DNA from: Micromonospora globispora
GTDB taxonomy: Bacteria > Actinomycetota > Actinomycetes > Mycobacteriales > Micromonosporaceae
Direction: 5' to 3'
Length of the DNA stretch: 33,859 bases
Assembly: GCF_003857015.1 (NCBI RefSeq)
Contig: NZ_QGGF01000376.1
Span: forward strand, 1-33,859
The notes under the pieces were generated by a model. That model had not been told where the DNA came from. It did no database searches and saw only the letters and a program-made list of their open reading frames with translations. Shown one piece after another: positions 16,401-22,253 of the stretch; the stretch's first letter is position 1; every line of letters starts with the position of its first letter. The position numbers were made by a program, and so were the translations under genes.

Positions 16401-16529
16401 AGCCGACCAACAACGGTCGGGAGAGGGCGACGACGGTAGACAGCTCGGGCAGGTGAACGGTGAGGAGCGACGCCCGCCGACAAAGCGCTTGGTCTTTGCA
16501 ATGTGAGGGTCGGGCGGAAGGCTTGTAGC

Positions 16530-16886
16530 GTGATCAGCAGCTACATCGAAGGCACCGAGCTTGACTTGGACGAGATCAACCGATTGTTCCGACGGATCCT
16601 GGTGGCGGAAAGCGCCTACGAGGCGGCGGCCGACCTCTGGGAGGAGTTGGGGCCTCCGGAGCTCGACGACGACCTGAGAATGAGTCTGTACCCCCAGTGG
16701 GCGGCGTTCACCGACTGGGTGGAACTCAAGCCAGAGGAAGAGGAGGAGGCGAGTCTAGAGATGGTTCGTGCGGCTCAAGAGTGGCTGGCTCTGGACCTCG
16801 CGGACGACGCTGCGTTGGACCGCTACTTCGATCACTGGCTTCATGAGGTTCTTGGGTACGCCCGCCACGAAACCCGATCGACGTGA
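16530..16886 (+). CDS. Small acidic protein, unknown function
   Basis: 118 residues from the GTG at 16530, preceded by GGAAGG at 8 nt; a longer frame from GTG 16503 adds nine residues without a ribosome site. Very acidic and probably all helical: 'ELDLDEINRLFRRILVAESAYEAAADLWEELG', 'KPEEEEEASLEMVRAAQEWLALDLADD' and 'YFDHWLHEVLGYARHE'. No signal peptide, membrane segment or metal motif. Size, acidity and position in an accessory region are reminiscent of immunity or antitoxin-like proteins, but no cognate toxin is adjacent and I do not recognise the family. Base composition is lower in GC than core genes. Confidence 0.6.
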   Translation: MISSYIEGTELDLDEINRLFRRILVAESAYEAAADLWEELGPPELDDDLRMSLYPQWAAFTDWVELKPEEEEEASLEMVRAAQEWLALDLADDAALDRYFDHWLHEVLGYARHETRST

Positions 16887-17039
16887 CATCCGCTGCGAGC
16901 GCTCGCCGAAGATCAACTAGTACGACGCCAGTGCAGATGCGCGCGGCAGAAGCTGCAAAACGTCGAGAGCCGCTAACCGGGCCCGGCCGAAGCCAGAGCG
17001 CTGACGAGTCCGCTTCGACCCGATGCGAGGCCGGCTCGC

Positions 17040-17070
17040 GGCTTAGGGGTTCAAGTCCCTCCGGCGCTGA
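17040..17070 (+). other. tRNA 3'-end fragment (T-arm and acceptor-like)
   Basis: AGGGG-TTCAAGT-CCCTC (17045-17061) has the 7-nt T-loop and most of the T-stem of a tRNA (one mismatch, one wobble), followed by an acceptor-like CGGCGCT. Read backwards it gives the RRDLNP-type peptide known from frames that cross tRNA 3' ends. No anticodon arm or 5' half is present within 100 bp, so it is a remnant, probably of an attachment site. Confidence 0.5.
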
Positions 17071-17236
17071 CAGTGTCTATACCCGGAGTGTTCTTCCGGC
17101 CCGCGCTTGTCGGGCGATGGATTGTCAATGCCGGCTGCGATCGTGGATGTTGCCGCCGTGGCGGTTCGGCGGGCATCTGGTCCTCCGGCGGCCCTTCCGT
17201 CAGCGCCGATTGGGATGCCGCTACAGCGTCTCGCGG

Positions 17237-17338
17237 TCAGCGGCCAACCGCCGGTAGCAAGATCGGCTTCGCGATGAACGCGGCGACTGACACCAGCCCG
17301 GCGGCGACGGCGAGGGCGATCAGCCCACCTCGGCGCAT
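17237..17338 (-). CDS. 33-residue single-membrane-span peptide
   Basis: A short frame starts with MRRGGLIALAVAAGLVSV and ends ...LLPAVGR, one hydrophobic span with a double-Arg positive start, so inside-to-outside anchoring is likely. A GTGAGG ribosome site lies 6 nt before the ATG. It overlaps the end of the degraded frame 17285-17642 in another phase and could be either a genuine small membrane protein or the frameshifted C-terminal anchor of that gene. Confidence 0.4.
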   Translation of the reverse strand: MRRGGLIALAVAAGLVSVAAFIAKPILLPAVGR

Positions 17339-17642
17339 TTGCGACCTCACTGTCGGTTCTACCGACGCTCGGCACGTCGCGCAGCATCGCCACGATTCGC
17401 TCGACCGTGCGCGCCTGCGTCCGGCCGTTGGTTCGGTACCTGCTGTCGTCGGCGTCCATTAGGGGTGAGTCGACCCGGAATTGGACGTAATCGCCGTTGG
17501 TCAGGTCGAGGCGGATCTTTACGCCGAGTTGGGAGAAGTCGCCGAGCAGGTGCCGGGGTACCGATATGCGGCGCAGCGCCGTCTCGATGCGGAGATATTC
17601 CGGTGTGACGACGAACCGGGCTGCCTGCGTGACAGAACAGTC
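17285..17642 (-). pseudogene. Protein-like frame without a start codon (degraded gene)
   Basis: The minus-strand frame is open from a TGA at 17643-17645. It reads as ordinary protein for about 95 residues, for example 'RFVVTPEYLRIETALRR', 'SVPRHLLGDFSQLGVKIRL' and 'VQFRVDSPLMDADD', then turns Arg-rich after 'TDSEVANAPRW'. No ATG/GTG/TTG occurs before the internal ATG at 17459, so the 5' end seems lost. The following 33-residue membrane peptide in the next phase suggests the original protein was a soluble domain with a C-terminal anchor, broken by a frameshift near 17300-17340. Family not recognised. Confidence 0.45.
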
Positions 17643-17666
17643 TCAAGACCTGGGTGACTCTTCCGG

Positions 17667-18848
17667 CTAGCGGGGTGGTGACGGCGGCTCGGGCGGGCGT
17701 CTGCGGGCGCGGGCTGCGTCGGATATGGCGATCCCGGTCAGGACGAGGGCAGCAGCGGCGGCGACCACGACTGGCGGCAGGGGGAGCATCGCCGGTGTCA
17801 GAGCGGCCAGCGCAAGGATGCCGATCGGTCGGGACCGGGACACGCGGCCGAATACCGCGTGCTCGAAGCGGGCGCGCCCGGCCAGGTACAGCGCGGGTCC
17901 GCCGAGGATGACGGCGATCCAGGCCAGTGGGGTGTGCCCGAGTGGATGGGCGATGACAAGTTCGTCGCCGACGGCTGCAGCGACCACGCCGGCCACCATG
18001 GCCAGGTGGGCGTATGACGCCGATCCGGCGAGGCGGACCGGGTCGGCAGACACGGCAATCGCTTCCGCCAGGACTTGCCCAGCGCGGTAGATGTAGATCC
18101 GCCACAGCAGCACGGTGGTCGCGATCGACACTCCGAACGCGGCGGCCCCGGCCGGCGCGAAGCCGCTGCTGCTCAGCGCCAGTCCGGTAACCAGGATCAG
18201 CTCGCCGAGCGCGATGATGAAGAACTGCCGGTAGCGCTCGGACAGGTGCTCGCCCGAGATCACAAGGTCTTGGCTGGGCGTACGGCCCGCCCCAGGGGTG
18301 GGGAAGCCGATTCTGCCTGCCGTGTGGTCAAGGACCACCGCGAGTGCCCACAACGCGCCACGCGCCGTGCCGTGCACGAGCGCCCCCGCGATCCACGGCA
18401 GCGCCGACAGGCCGTACCAGAACAGCCCGCGCACGCCGTGGCGCTGCAGTTCGTGGCCACGCAGAACGGCCACGAGGACAAGCCCGCGGCCGAGCTGGAC
18501 GGCGACGTAGGCGCCCGCGAAGATCAGGCCCGTGTCGCCGAATGCCTCGGGCACCGCGGCCGCCATCACCAGGCTGCCGACCATGGTCGCGATGACCAGC
18601 GCCTGGATTAGCGGTCGTTGCGGGTCCGTCCGGTCGGTTAGCCACGCGGTGCTGGACCAGACCCACCACATGGCCCCCAACAGCACCAGCGTCCGGAAGG
18701 CACCGCTCCACCCGAGATCCTCGGCCAAGCCGCGCGAGAGCTGAGCGAGCGCGAGGACAAACACCAGGTCGAAGAAGAGTTCCAGGAACGTAGCCCGCTG
18801 TGGATCCCCGGCTTTCCGCACCAGCTCGGCCGCCCTGCTCGTCGTCAT
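17667..18848 (-). CDS. LtrA-family (low temperature requirement protein A) membrane protein
   Basis: 393 residues with about ten hydrophobic spans. Family marks: N-terminal 'RATFLELFFDLVFVLALAQLS' (span 1 with acidic residues), 'WWVWSSTAWLTDR', and the central 'HLSERYRQFFIIALGELILVTGLALSS'. The PF06772-type family is named after a Listeria gene needed for growth at low temperature; the biochemical function is unknown, and the membrane-buried Glu/Asp residues suggest transport or lipid interaction (inference). Start taken at MTTSRAAELVRK (18848); an in-frame ATG at 18899 would add 17 polar residues. A second, diverged member lies at 22254-23429. Ends in a Pro/Arg-rich tail. Confidence 0.88.
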   Translation of the reverse strand: MTTSRAAELVRKAGDPQRATFLELFFDLVFVLALAQLSRGLAEDLGWSGAFRTLVLLGAMWWVWSSTAWLTDRTDPQRPLIQALVIATMVGSLVMAAAVPEAFGDTGLIFAGAYVAVQLGRGLVLVAVLRGHELQRHGVRGLFWYGLSALPWIAGALVHGTARGALWALAVVLDHTAGRIGFPTPGAGRTPSQDLVISGEHLSERYRQFFIIALGELILVTGLALSSSGFAPAGAAAFGVSIATTVLLWRIYIYRAGQVLAEAIAVSADPVRLAGSASYAHLAMVAGVVAAAVGDELVIAHPLGHTPLAWIAVILGGPALYLAGRARFEHAVFGRVSRSRPIGILALAALTPAMLPLPPVVVAAAAALVLTGIAISDAARARRRPPEPPSPPR

Positions 18849-19148
18849 CGGCTCGCCCGTTCTGCCAGCTCTGCTCCAGGTTTGGGGGCATTCTGACATG
18901 CGGCAGCGGCGGTGACCGCGGACGTGCTGCCGTGGACTGGATCGAGCGACGCGCGTTACACGGACGGGCGACGGTCAAATGCCGGGGTGCACAAGGACGG
19001 ACGGCCGCGAACGCTGACGGACTATCCCCACGGGTGGCGGGCGGTCACTGGGTAGGCCCCGTAGCCGCCGTCCTTCCTTGACGGAAGGTGTGCACCGGCC
19101 CCCAAGGCAGGCAGCCTTGGGGAGCGTTGTGCGACAAGAGTCGCCGCC
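18849..19148. other. Gene-free divergent region with two hairpins
   Basis: No convincing gene. It contains CCTTCC/GGAAGG (19072-19077 with 19083-19088, 5-nt loop) and a 9-bp perfect stem CCCCAAGGC/GCCTTGGGG (19100-19108 with 19114-19122, loop AGGCA) ahead of the gene at 19149. The rest resembles the non-coding filler near the attachment-like units further right. Confidence 0.4.
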
Positions 19149-19403
19149 GTGTCCAGCGACAACAGCGAGGGTGAGCCGCGGTGGTGGGACTTCCTGGCAT
19201 ACCGCCGCCGGTACGTGTCGGATCTTGTCTGGTTCGGACTGGGGATGGTCATCGTCGGCTGCGGGACCCTGACCGACGGCGGCCTGCCTGCATGGCTGTC
19301 GGTGTGTGCTCTGGTTGCCGGACTCGCCATGCTTGCAGTCGGAGTCAGACGGGCAGTTCGAGTCAGCAGACTGAGCAAAGAAGTCGACGACGGCTGCCCT
19401 TAG
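19149..19403 (+). CDS. Small protein with two membrane spans
   Basis: 84 residues. A polar N-terminus (MSSDNSEGEPRWWDFLAYRRR) leads to two hydrophobic helices, about residues 25-42 (SDLVWFGLGMVIVGCGTL) and 48-66 (LSVCALVAGLAMLAVGVRRA), then a basic/acidic cytoplasmic tail. By the positive-inside rule both ends are cytosolic. GTG start; only a weak AAGAG upstream. No family recognised. The protein at 20948-21184 has the same size and layout, but I see no clear sequence similarity. Confidence 0.55.
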   Translation: MSSDNSEGEPRWWDFLAYRRRYVSDLVWFGLGMVIVGCGTLTDGGLPAWLSVCALVAGLAMLAVGVRRAVRVSRLSKEVDDGCP

Positions 19404-19538
19404 GCACCGGGCCGTCGAGTACCGCGAGTTCCTCATCGTCCATCCGCGCCAGCTACGGCGGCACCTGGAAGACCGTCCTTCCCGGCGAACTCGGCGTCGC
19501 CGGCTGCCTTCCGCCTCTGACGGTCCGCCTCGCTCGTG

Positions 19539-19877
19539 TCAGAGGCGGACCGTGACGGTCACCCGGCCCTTGGCGTCGCGGTGGGCCAGGCCGTGGCCGG
19601 GGCGGTCGACGCCGTCCAGCTGGACGGTGAGCGGGGCGCCGTCGCCGGTGAAGTTGCGCCACCAGCCCTTGGCGTCGGGGAAGCGTACGCCGATCCTGAC
19701 GACGTCGCCCGCCCGGCGGTAGCCGACCGGGATGCTGAACGTCGTGCCGGAGCGCCGCCCGGTGTAGGTGACGACGGTGAGGCTGCGGCTGACCGCCTTC
19801 CCGAACCGGGGCGACGACCGCAGGCCGAGGACGCAGGCGTTGAATCGGTCGACGGCACGACGGGTACGTGTTCGCAT
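19539..19877 (-). CDS. DUF385/Ddn-like protein (nitroreductase/deazaflavin family)
   Basis: 112 residues, short for the family. 'FGKAVSRSLTVVTYTGRRSGTTFSIPVGYRRAGDVVRIGVRFPDAKGWWRNFTGDGAPLTVQLDGV' is the split-barrel core of the F420H2-dependent nitroreductase-like (DUF385) proteins: T-G-R-x-S-G-x, then strand pairs and 'K-x-W-W-R-N-F'. Members use F420 or related flavins or bind lipids/quinones; activity here is unproven. Start at 19877 has TAGCGT 7 nt upstream and no Shine-Dalgarno. Divergent from the GNAT gene with 84 bp between starts. The same frame is open upstream to 20669, across the GNAT gene antisense, joining another small gene. Confidence 0.8.
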   Translation of the reverse strand: MRTRTRRAVDRFNACVLGLRSSPRFGKAVSRSLTVVTYTGRRSGTTFSIPVGYRRAGDVVRIGVRFPDAKGWWRNFTGDGAPLTVQLDGVDRPGHGLAHRDAKGRVTVTVRL

Positions 19878-19884
19878 GCGCGCA

Positions 19885-19954
19885 ACGCTAGGGTCGCCCG
19901 GGTCCGGCAGCCCCGAACTGAGAGTGCGCTCGGGTGCTTTTGACTCGGTAGGTT
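19885..19954. promoter_or_regulatory. Divergent leaderless promoters of DUF385 and GNAT genes
   Basis: TAGCGT on the minus strand (19885-19890) lies 7 nt before the DUF385 ATG. TAGGTT on the plus strand (19949-19954) lies 7 nt before the GNAT ATG at 19962. The 58 bp between the two boxes must hold both -35 regions. Confidence 0.55.
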
Positions 19955-19961
19955 GCCGGTC

Positions 19962-20417
19962 ATGACGGGCGTACGGCTGGAGCCGATGACCGAGGATCAG
20001 TACAAGCCGTGGCGGGCCGAGGCCGAGGCGCACTACGCGCAGAGCGTCGCCGCGTCGGGCCAGTCGGCGCAGGATGCGGCCCGCAACGCCGCCGACACCT
20101 ACGCGCAGCTGCTCCCCGACGAGTCCGCCACCCCTGACCACCATTTCTGGTACGCCTACGACGGCGACCGCCGGGTCGGTTTCCTCTGGGTCAAAGTCAC
20201 CCACGACACCGCGTTCGTCTACAACGTCGCCGTCGAACCCGACGTACGCCGCCAGGGCTACGGCCGCGCGATCATGCTGGCCGCCGAGCGCTGGTGCCAC
20301 GACAACGCGCTGACCAGAATCGGTCTGCACGTCTTCGCCCACAACACCGGCGCCCGGGCCCTCTACGAGCAGCTGGGCTTCACCGAGACCGGCCGCAACA
20401 TGGCCAAAGACCTGTGA
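19962..20417 (+). CDS. GNAT-family N-acetyltransferase
   Basis: 151 residues. Motif A with the acetyl-CoA pyrophosphate loop is 'VYNVAVEPDVRRQGYGRAIMLAAERWC' (R-x-x-G-x-G/A pattern as RRQGYGRA), and motif B is 'IGLHVFAHNTGARALYEQLGFTETGRNMAKDL', the usual C-terminal strand with N-x-x-A-x-x-L-Y-x-x-x-G-F. The N-terminal helices carry the acceptor site, which is not predictive. Transfers acetyl from acetyl-CoA to an amine of unknown identity. Start at 19962 (MTGVRLEPMTEDQY) is favoured by the TAGGTT box over the in-frame ATG at 19953. Confidence 0.9.
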   Translation: MTGVRLEPMTEDQYKPWRAEAEAHYAQSVAASGQSAQDAARNAADTYAQLLPDESATPDHHFWYAYDGDRRVGFLWVKVTHDTAFVYNVAVEPDVRRQGYGRAIMLAAERWCHDNALTRIGLHVFAHNTGARALYEQLGFTETGRNMAKDL

Positions 20418-20459
20418 CCGCGATCCGCCCGACCGCCCGGCTTCTCGACCTCCTGCGAC

Positions 20460-20669
20460 CCGTCGGAGGTGCTGATTCTCGGTAGTGGACTCGGGCAGCT
20501 CCGAGGTCGTCTCCGTCACGAAACGGCCGGTGCTGGCGCTGCGGTGCACCTCGCGGTCGCCCGCGCTCCCGTCGACGTGCTCGGTCGTGGTGTGCCGGGG
20601 GTCGCGCTCGGCCGTGCTCTCCTTGACGAACTGCCCGCTGCGCGTGCTCCGGTTGACGTCGCGTTCCAT
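20460..20669 (-). CDS. Small two-repeat protein; C-terminal end uncertain
   Basis: The first 70 residues form two imperfect repeats, 'RDVNRSTRSGQFVKESTAERDPRHTTTEHV' and 'REVHRSASTGRFVTETTSELPESTTEN', the R-S-x-x-T-G-x-F-V-(T/K)-x-x-T-A pattern of small actinobacterial proteins of unknown role. Polar, no membrane segment. GGAGG lies 5 nt before the ATG at 20669, so translation start is well supported. The stop is the problem: the frame runs on without a stop antisense to the GNAT gene and ends only with the stop of the DUF385 gene at 19539. I give the end of the recognisable part; the native stop may have been lost. Confidence 0.5.
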
Positions 20670-20898
20670 GAGGACCTCCCTGTCTCGGCTGCGTCGTACT
20701 CCTTAGCGGGTGGACCGGGTCTCCCGCGTGGCTGAACCGAGCTTGATCGCGTCGAGCAGCGAGGAAGCAGCGAGCGCGTCGACAACCGATGGCACCAGAC
20801 GGCACAGGACGCTCCGCATCCTGCGGCGAGGTGTATCGGAGGACACCAGATGCTGTCCGTTGATGTCGCTCAGCCGCGTTCACACCGAAGAGGTCGCT

Positions 20899-20933
20899 GG
20901 CGGCTTCGTGCCTTGACGAGGCACAGGGCCGCC
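20899..20933. other. Composite hairpin before the gene at 20948
   Basis: GGCGGC (20899-20904) pairs with GCCGCC (20928-20933) and an inner GTGCCT/AGGCAC stem (20908-20913 with 20919-20924) closes on a 5-nt loop, separated by a 3x3 internal loop. It ends 14 bp before the start codon at 20948. A terminator for leftward or rightward traffic, or a leader structure. Confidence 0.4.
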
Positions 20934-20947
20934 ACAAAGATCAGCCG

Positions 20948-21184
20948 ATGACCGCCGACGACCCTGACGCGCCTGTTTCGCCCGCGCCCGAGCCCCCGAT
21001 GCCGCTTCGCAAGATGTGGCTCTTTGGCGCATTCGGTGCGGTGGGCGCTATCACCGCCTTGGTGCTCGCCCCGTCAAACCCCGGCGGCTGGATCTTGCTC
21101 ACGTCGCTCGGTGGGCTTGTCTGGATAACGCGGGTGGAACTGCGACGGCGCAAAGCCGCGCAGCAGTCGAGCGAACGACCGTAG
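20948..21184 (+). CDS. Small membrane protein with two spans
   Basis: 78 residues. A Pro/Asp-rich N-terminus (MTADDPDAPVSPAPEPPMPLRK) precedes two adjacent hydrophobic helices, 'MWLFGAFGAVGAITALVLA' and 'GGWILLTSLGGLVWITRV', and a basic tail (ELRRRKAAQQSSERP). Both termini are probably cytosolic. No Shine-Dalgarno; a weak AAAGAT lies 6 nt before the ATG, so possibly leaderless. Family not recognised. Confidence 0.5.
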   Translation: MTADDPDAPVSPAPEPPMPLRKMWLFGAFGAVGAITALVLAPSNPGGWILLTSLGGLVWITRVELRRRKAAQQSSERP

Positions 21185-21304
21185 CGGTGGCCTGCGCGGG
21201 CGCGTGCCCGACGCGTGCCCGATGCAGCGGTCAGCATGGGGCAGCGAGGTACGCTCCGTGCTGCCTGACCTCAGAATGTCGCTACTCAGCGCGCAGATCA
21301 ACGC

Positions 21305-21319
21305 GCCTTCCAAGCTGAC
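21305..21319. repeat. 15-bp direct repeat, right copy (tRNA-Gly anticodon-arm-like)
   Basis: Exact copy of 15203-15217, 6,102 bp away. The following AGCGCGG also fits a tRNA-Gly variable/T-stem start, after which tRNA likeness is lost. Confidence 0.45.
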
Positions 21320-21344
21320 AGCGCGGACGTCAGCCTGAGGCCCA

Positions 21345-21350
21345 TAGTCT
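21345..21350 (+). promoter_or_regulatory. -10 box for leaderless gene at 21357
   Basis: TAGTCT with exactly 6 nt to the GTG start; no purine-rich ribosome site. Confidence 0.55.
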
Positions 21351-21356
21351 GATCAA

Positions 21357-21773
21357 GTGCATGCAACGCCGGATGAGCTTCTAGAGCTGGACGTTGTGGA
21401 CGGGGTCGGCCGAGCCACGAAAGCGGACGTCGTTATCTATGGTGCGACCGGAGCGCGAGTTGTTGTAACCCGTGGCGACCGCGTGTGGGAGGCCGAGGGC
21501 GAAGACCTGCTCGTCTGCCTGGTCGACGTGCGGCAGCAGTTGGAAGCTGACGGCCTGAATCTCTGCTGTCAGGGAGCGAGGCCGGATGTCTGGCCATCCG
21601 GCCAGCTCAGGCAGTTCACCAATGGCCGCTTCGGATACGTTCTCACCTCGCCGTCAGTCGGCAAGACGCCGGAAGAGGTCGACCTGTTCGCTCCCGCTGA
21701 TGTGGGGGAGATCGGCACGGTCGAGGAGCAGCGCGATGCAGTCCTCCGGTTCCATGGACTGCGGCACTTGTAG
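21357..21773 (+). CDS. Unknown protein, 138 residues
   Basis: Soluble alpha/beta-looking protein: 'ADVVIYGATGARVVVTRGDRVWEAEGEDLLVCLVDVRQQLEADGLNLCCQGARPDVWPSGQLRQFTNGRFGYVLTS', then 'PSVGKTPEEVDLFAPADVGEIGTVEEQRDAVLRFHGLRHL'. I know similar actinobacterial hypothetical proteins with the 'L-C-x-G-A-R-x-D-V-x-x-S' segment but no function. Two adjacent Cys (NLCCQGA) could be reactive. The GTG start is backed by a TAGTCT box 6 nt upstream. It lies between the right tRNA-Gly-like repeat and the tRNA-Val-like half, in the accessory region. Confidence 0.65.
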   Translation: MHATPDELLELDVVDGVGRATKADVVIYGATGARVVVTRGDRVWEAEGEDLLVCLVDVRQQLEADGLNLCCQGARPDVWPSGQLRQFTNGRFGYVLTSPSVGKTPEEVDLFAPADVGEIGTVEEQRDAVLRFHGLRHL

Positions 21774-21817
21774 AGCAAGCCTGCTTCGACACCACGACTC
21801 CTGAATCGGAGGCATAG

Positions 21818-21939
21818 CGGCCGTCGACAGCAACGGGACGACACGAGGACGGCCGCCGGGTGCCGAGCGCGAACAGTCGCCCGAGGTCGCGTACGCGGAC
21901 GGATCCCGCCGGACGAAGCGCCTAGAACTTACAAGCGAG
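21818..21939 (+). repeat. Attachment-like unit A
   Basis: Begins CGGCCGTCGACAGCAACG and ends CTTACAAGCGAG, where it passes into the tRNA-Val-like half. It shares the 13-mer GTCGACAGCAACG and a CGAGCG...TCGCC middle with unit C at 23733-23854. Probably the non-coding arm between an integrase gene and the tRNA target in integrative elements. Confidence 0.5.
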
Positions 21940-21972
21940 GGGTCGCAGGTTCGAAACCTGCCGCGCCCACCA
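21928..21972 (+). other. 3' half of a tRNA (anticodon loop to CCA), Val-like; att remnant
   Basis: Anticodon loop CTTACAA (21928-21934, anticodon TAC, valine), perfect T-arm GCAGG-TTCGAAA-CCTGC (21945-21961), acceptor strand CGCGCCC (21962-21968), discriminator A and encoded CCA (21970-21972). No matching 5' acceptor GGGCGCG or D-arm stands upstream; that side is the att-like unit A instead. This is the form left when an element integrates at a tRNA anticodon loop. The reverse reading gives the well-known AGFEPATPRL peptide. Confidence 0.75.
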
Positions 21973-22012
21973 CCACCTGACCAGGGAAGACCCGCGCCGC
22001 ACCCGGTTGCAT

Positions 22013-22132
22013 TTGCGGCGGGTTGCCGAGGCTCAGCAGGAGCGTCAGGCAGGTATGCCGGAGATCGTGAAATCGGATCTCTGGCAGGTAATCCGGCCGC
22101 TGGCCGGAATTGCCGATCCGGAGGCGGGCCAC
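22013..22132 (-). pseudogene. Tyrosine-recombinase integrase fragment
   Basis: The frame reads 'LPEIRFHDLRHTCLTLLLSLG' followed by NPPQ. H-D-L-R-H-T is conserved box II (His and catalytic Arg) of phage-type tyrosine integrases. The downstream box with the second His and the nucleophilic Tyr is absent, as is everything before about 20 residues upstream. It ends 41 bp from the tRNA half, where integrase genes of integrative elements usually sit. Clearly a leftover, not a working enzyme. Confidence 0.75.
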
Positions 22133-22253
22133 GCCGGCGGCGCAGATAATCCTCGAGGATGCAGCGCCCGGGAGGCCCTATGCCCGGCGGCCGGCGCGCA
22201 ATGCAGTGCCGGAGTTGCCCGCGACCGGGTGTGATGAGCGGCGGAGGCTGGGC

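Noticed and set aside
17043..17290. C-terminal part of the 17459 minus-strand frame as protein
   Set aside because: Arg-rich and ends in RRRDLNP, the reverse reading of a tRNA T-arm; only the upstream part looks protein-like.
20469..20735. Plus-strand 88-codon frame
   Set aside because: Opposite the 20669 minus-strand gene, which has a GGAGG site and recognisable internal repeats.
21929..22132. 67-residue frame ending in GAAGFEPATPRL as a real protein
   Set aside because: The C-terminal third is a reverse reading of the tRNA 3' half; only the middle (RFHDLRHT region) is true, degraded integrase.
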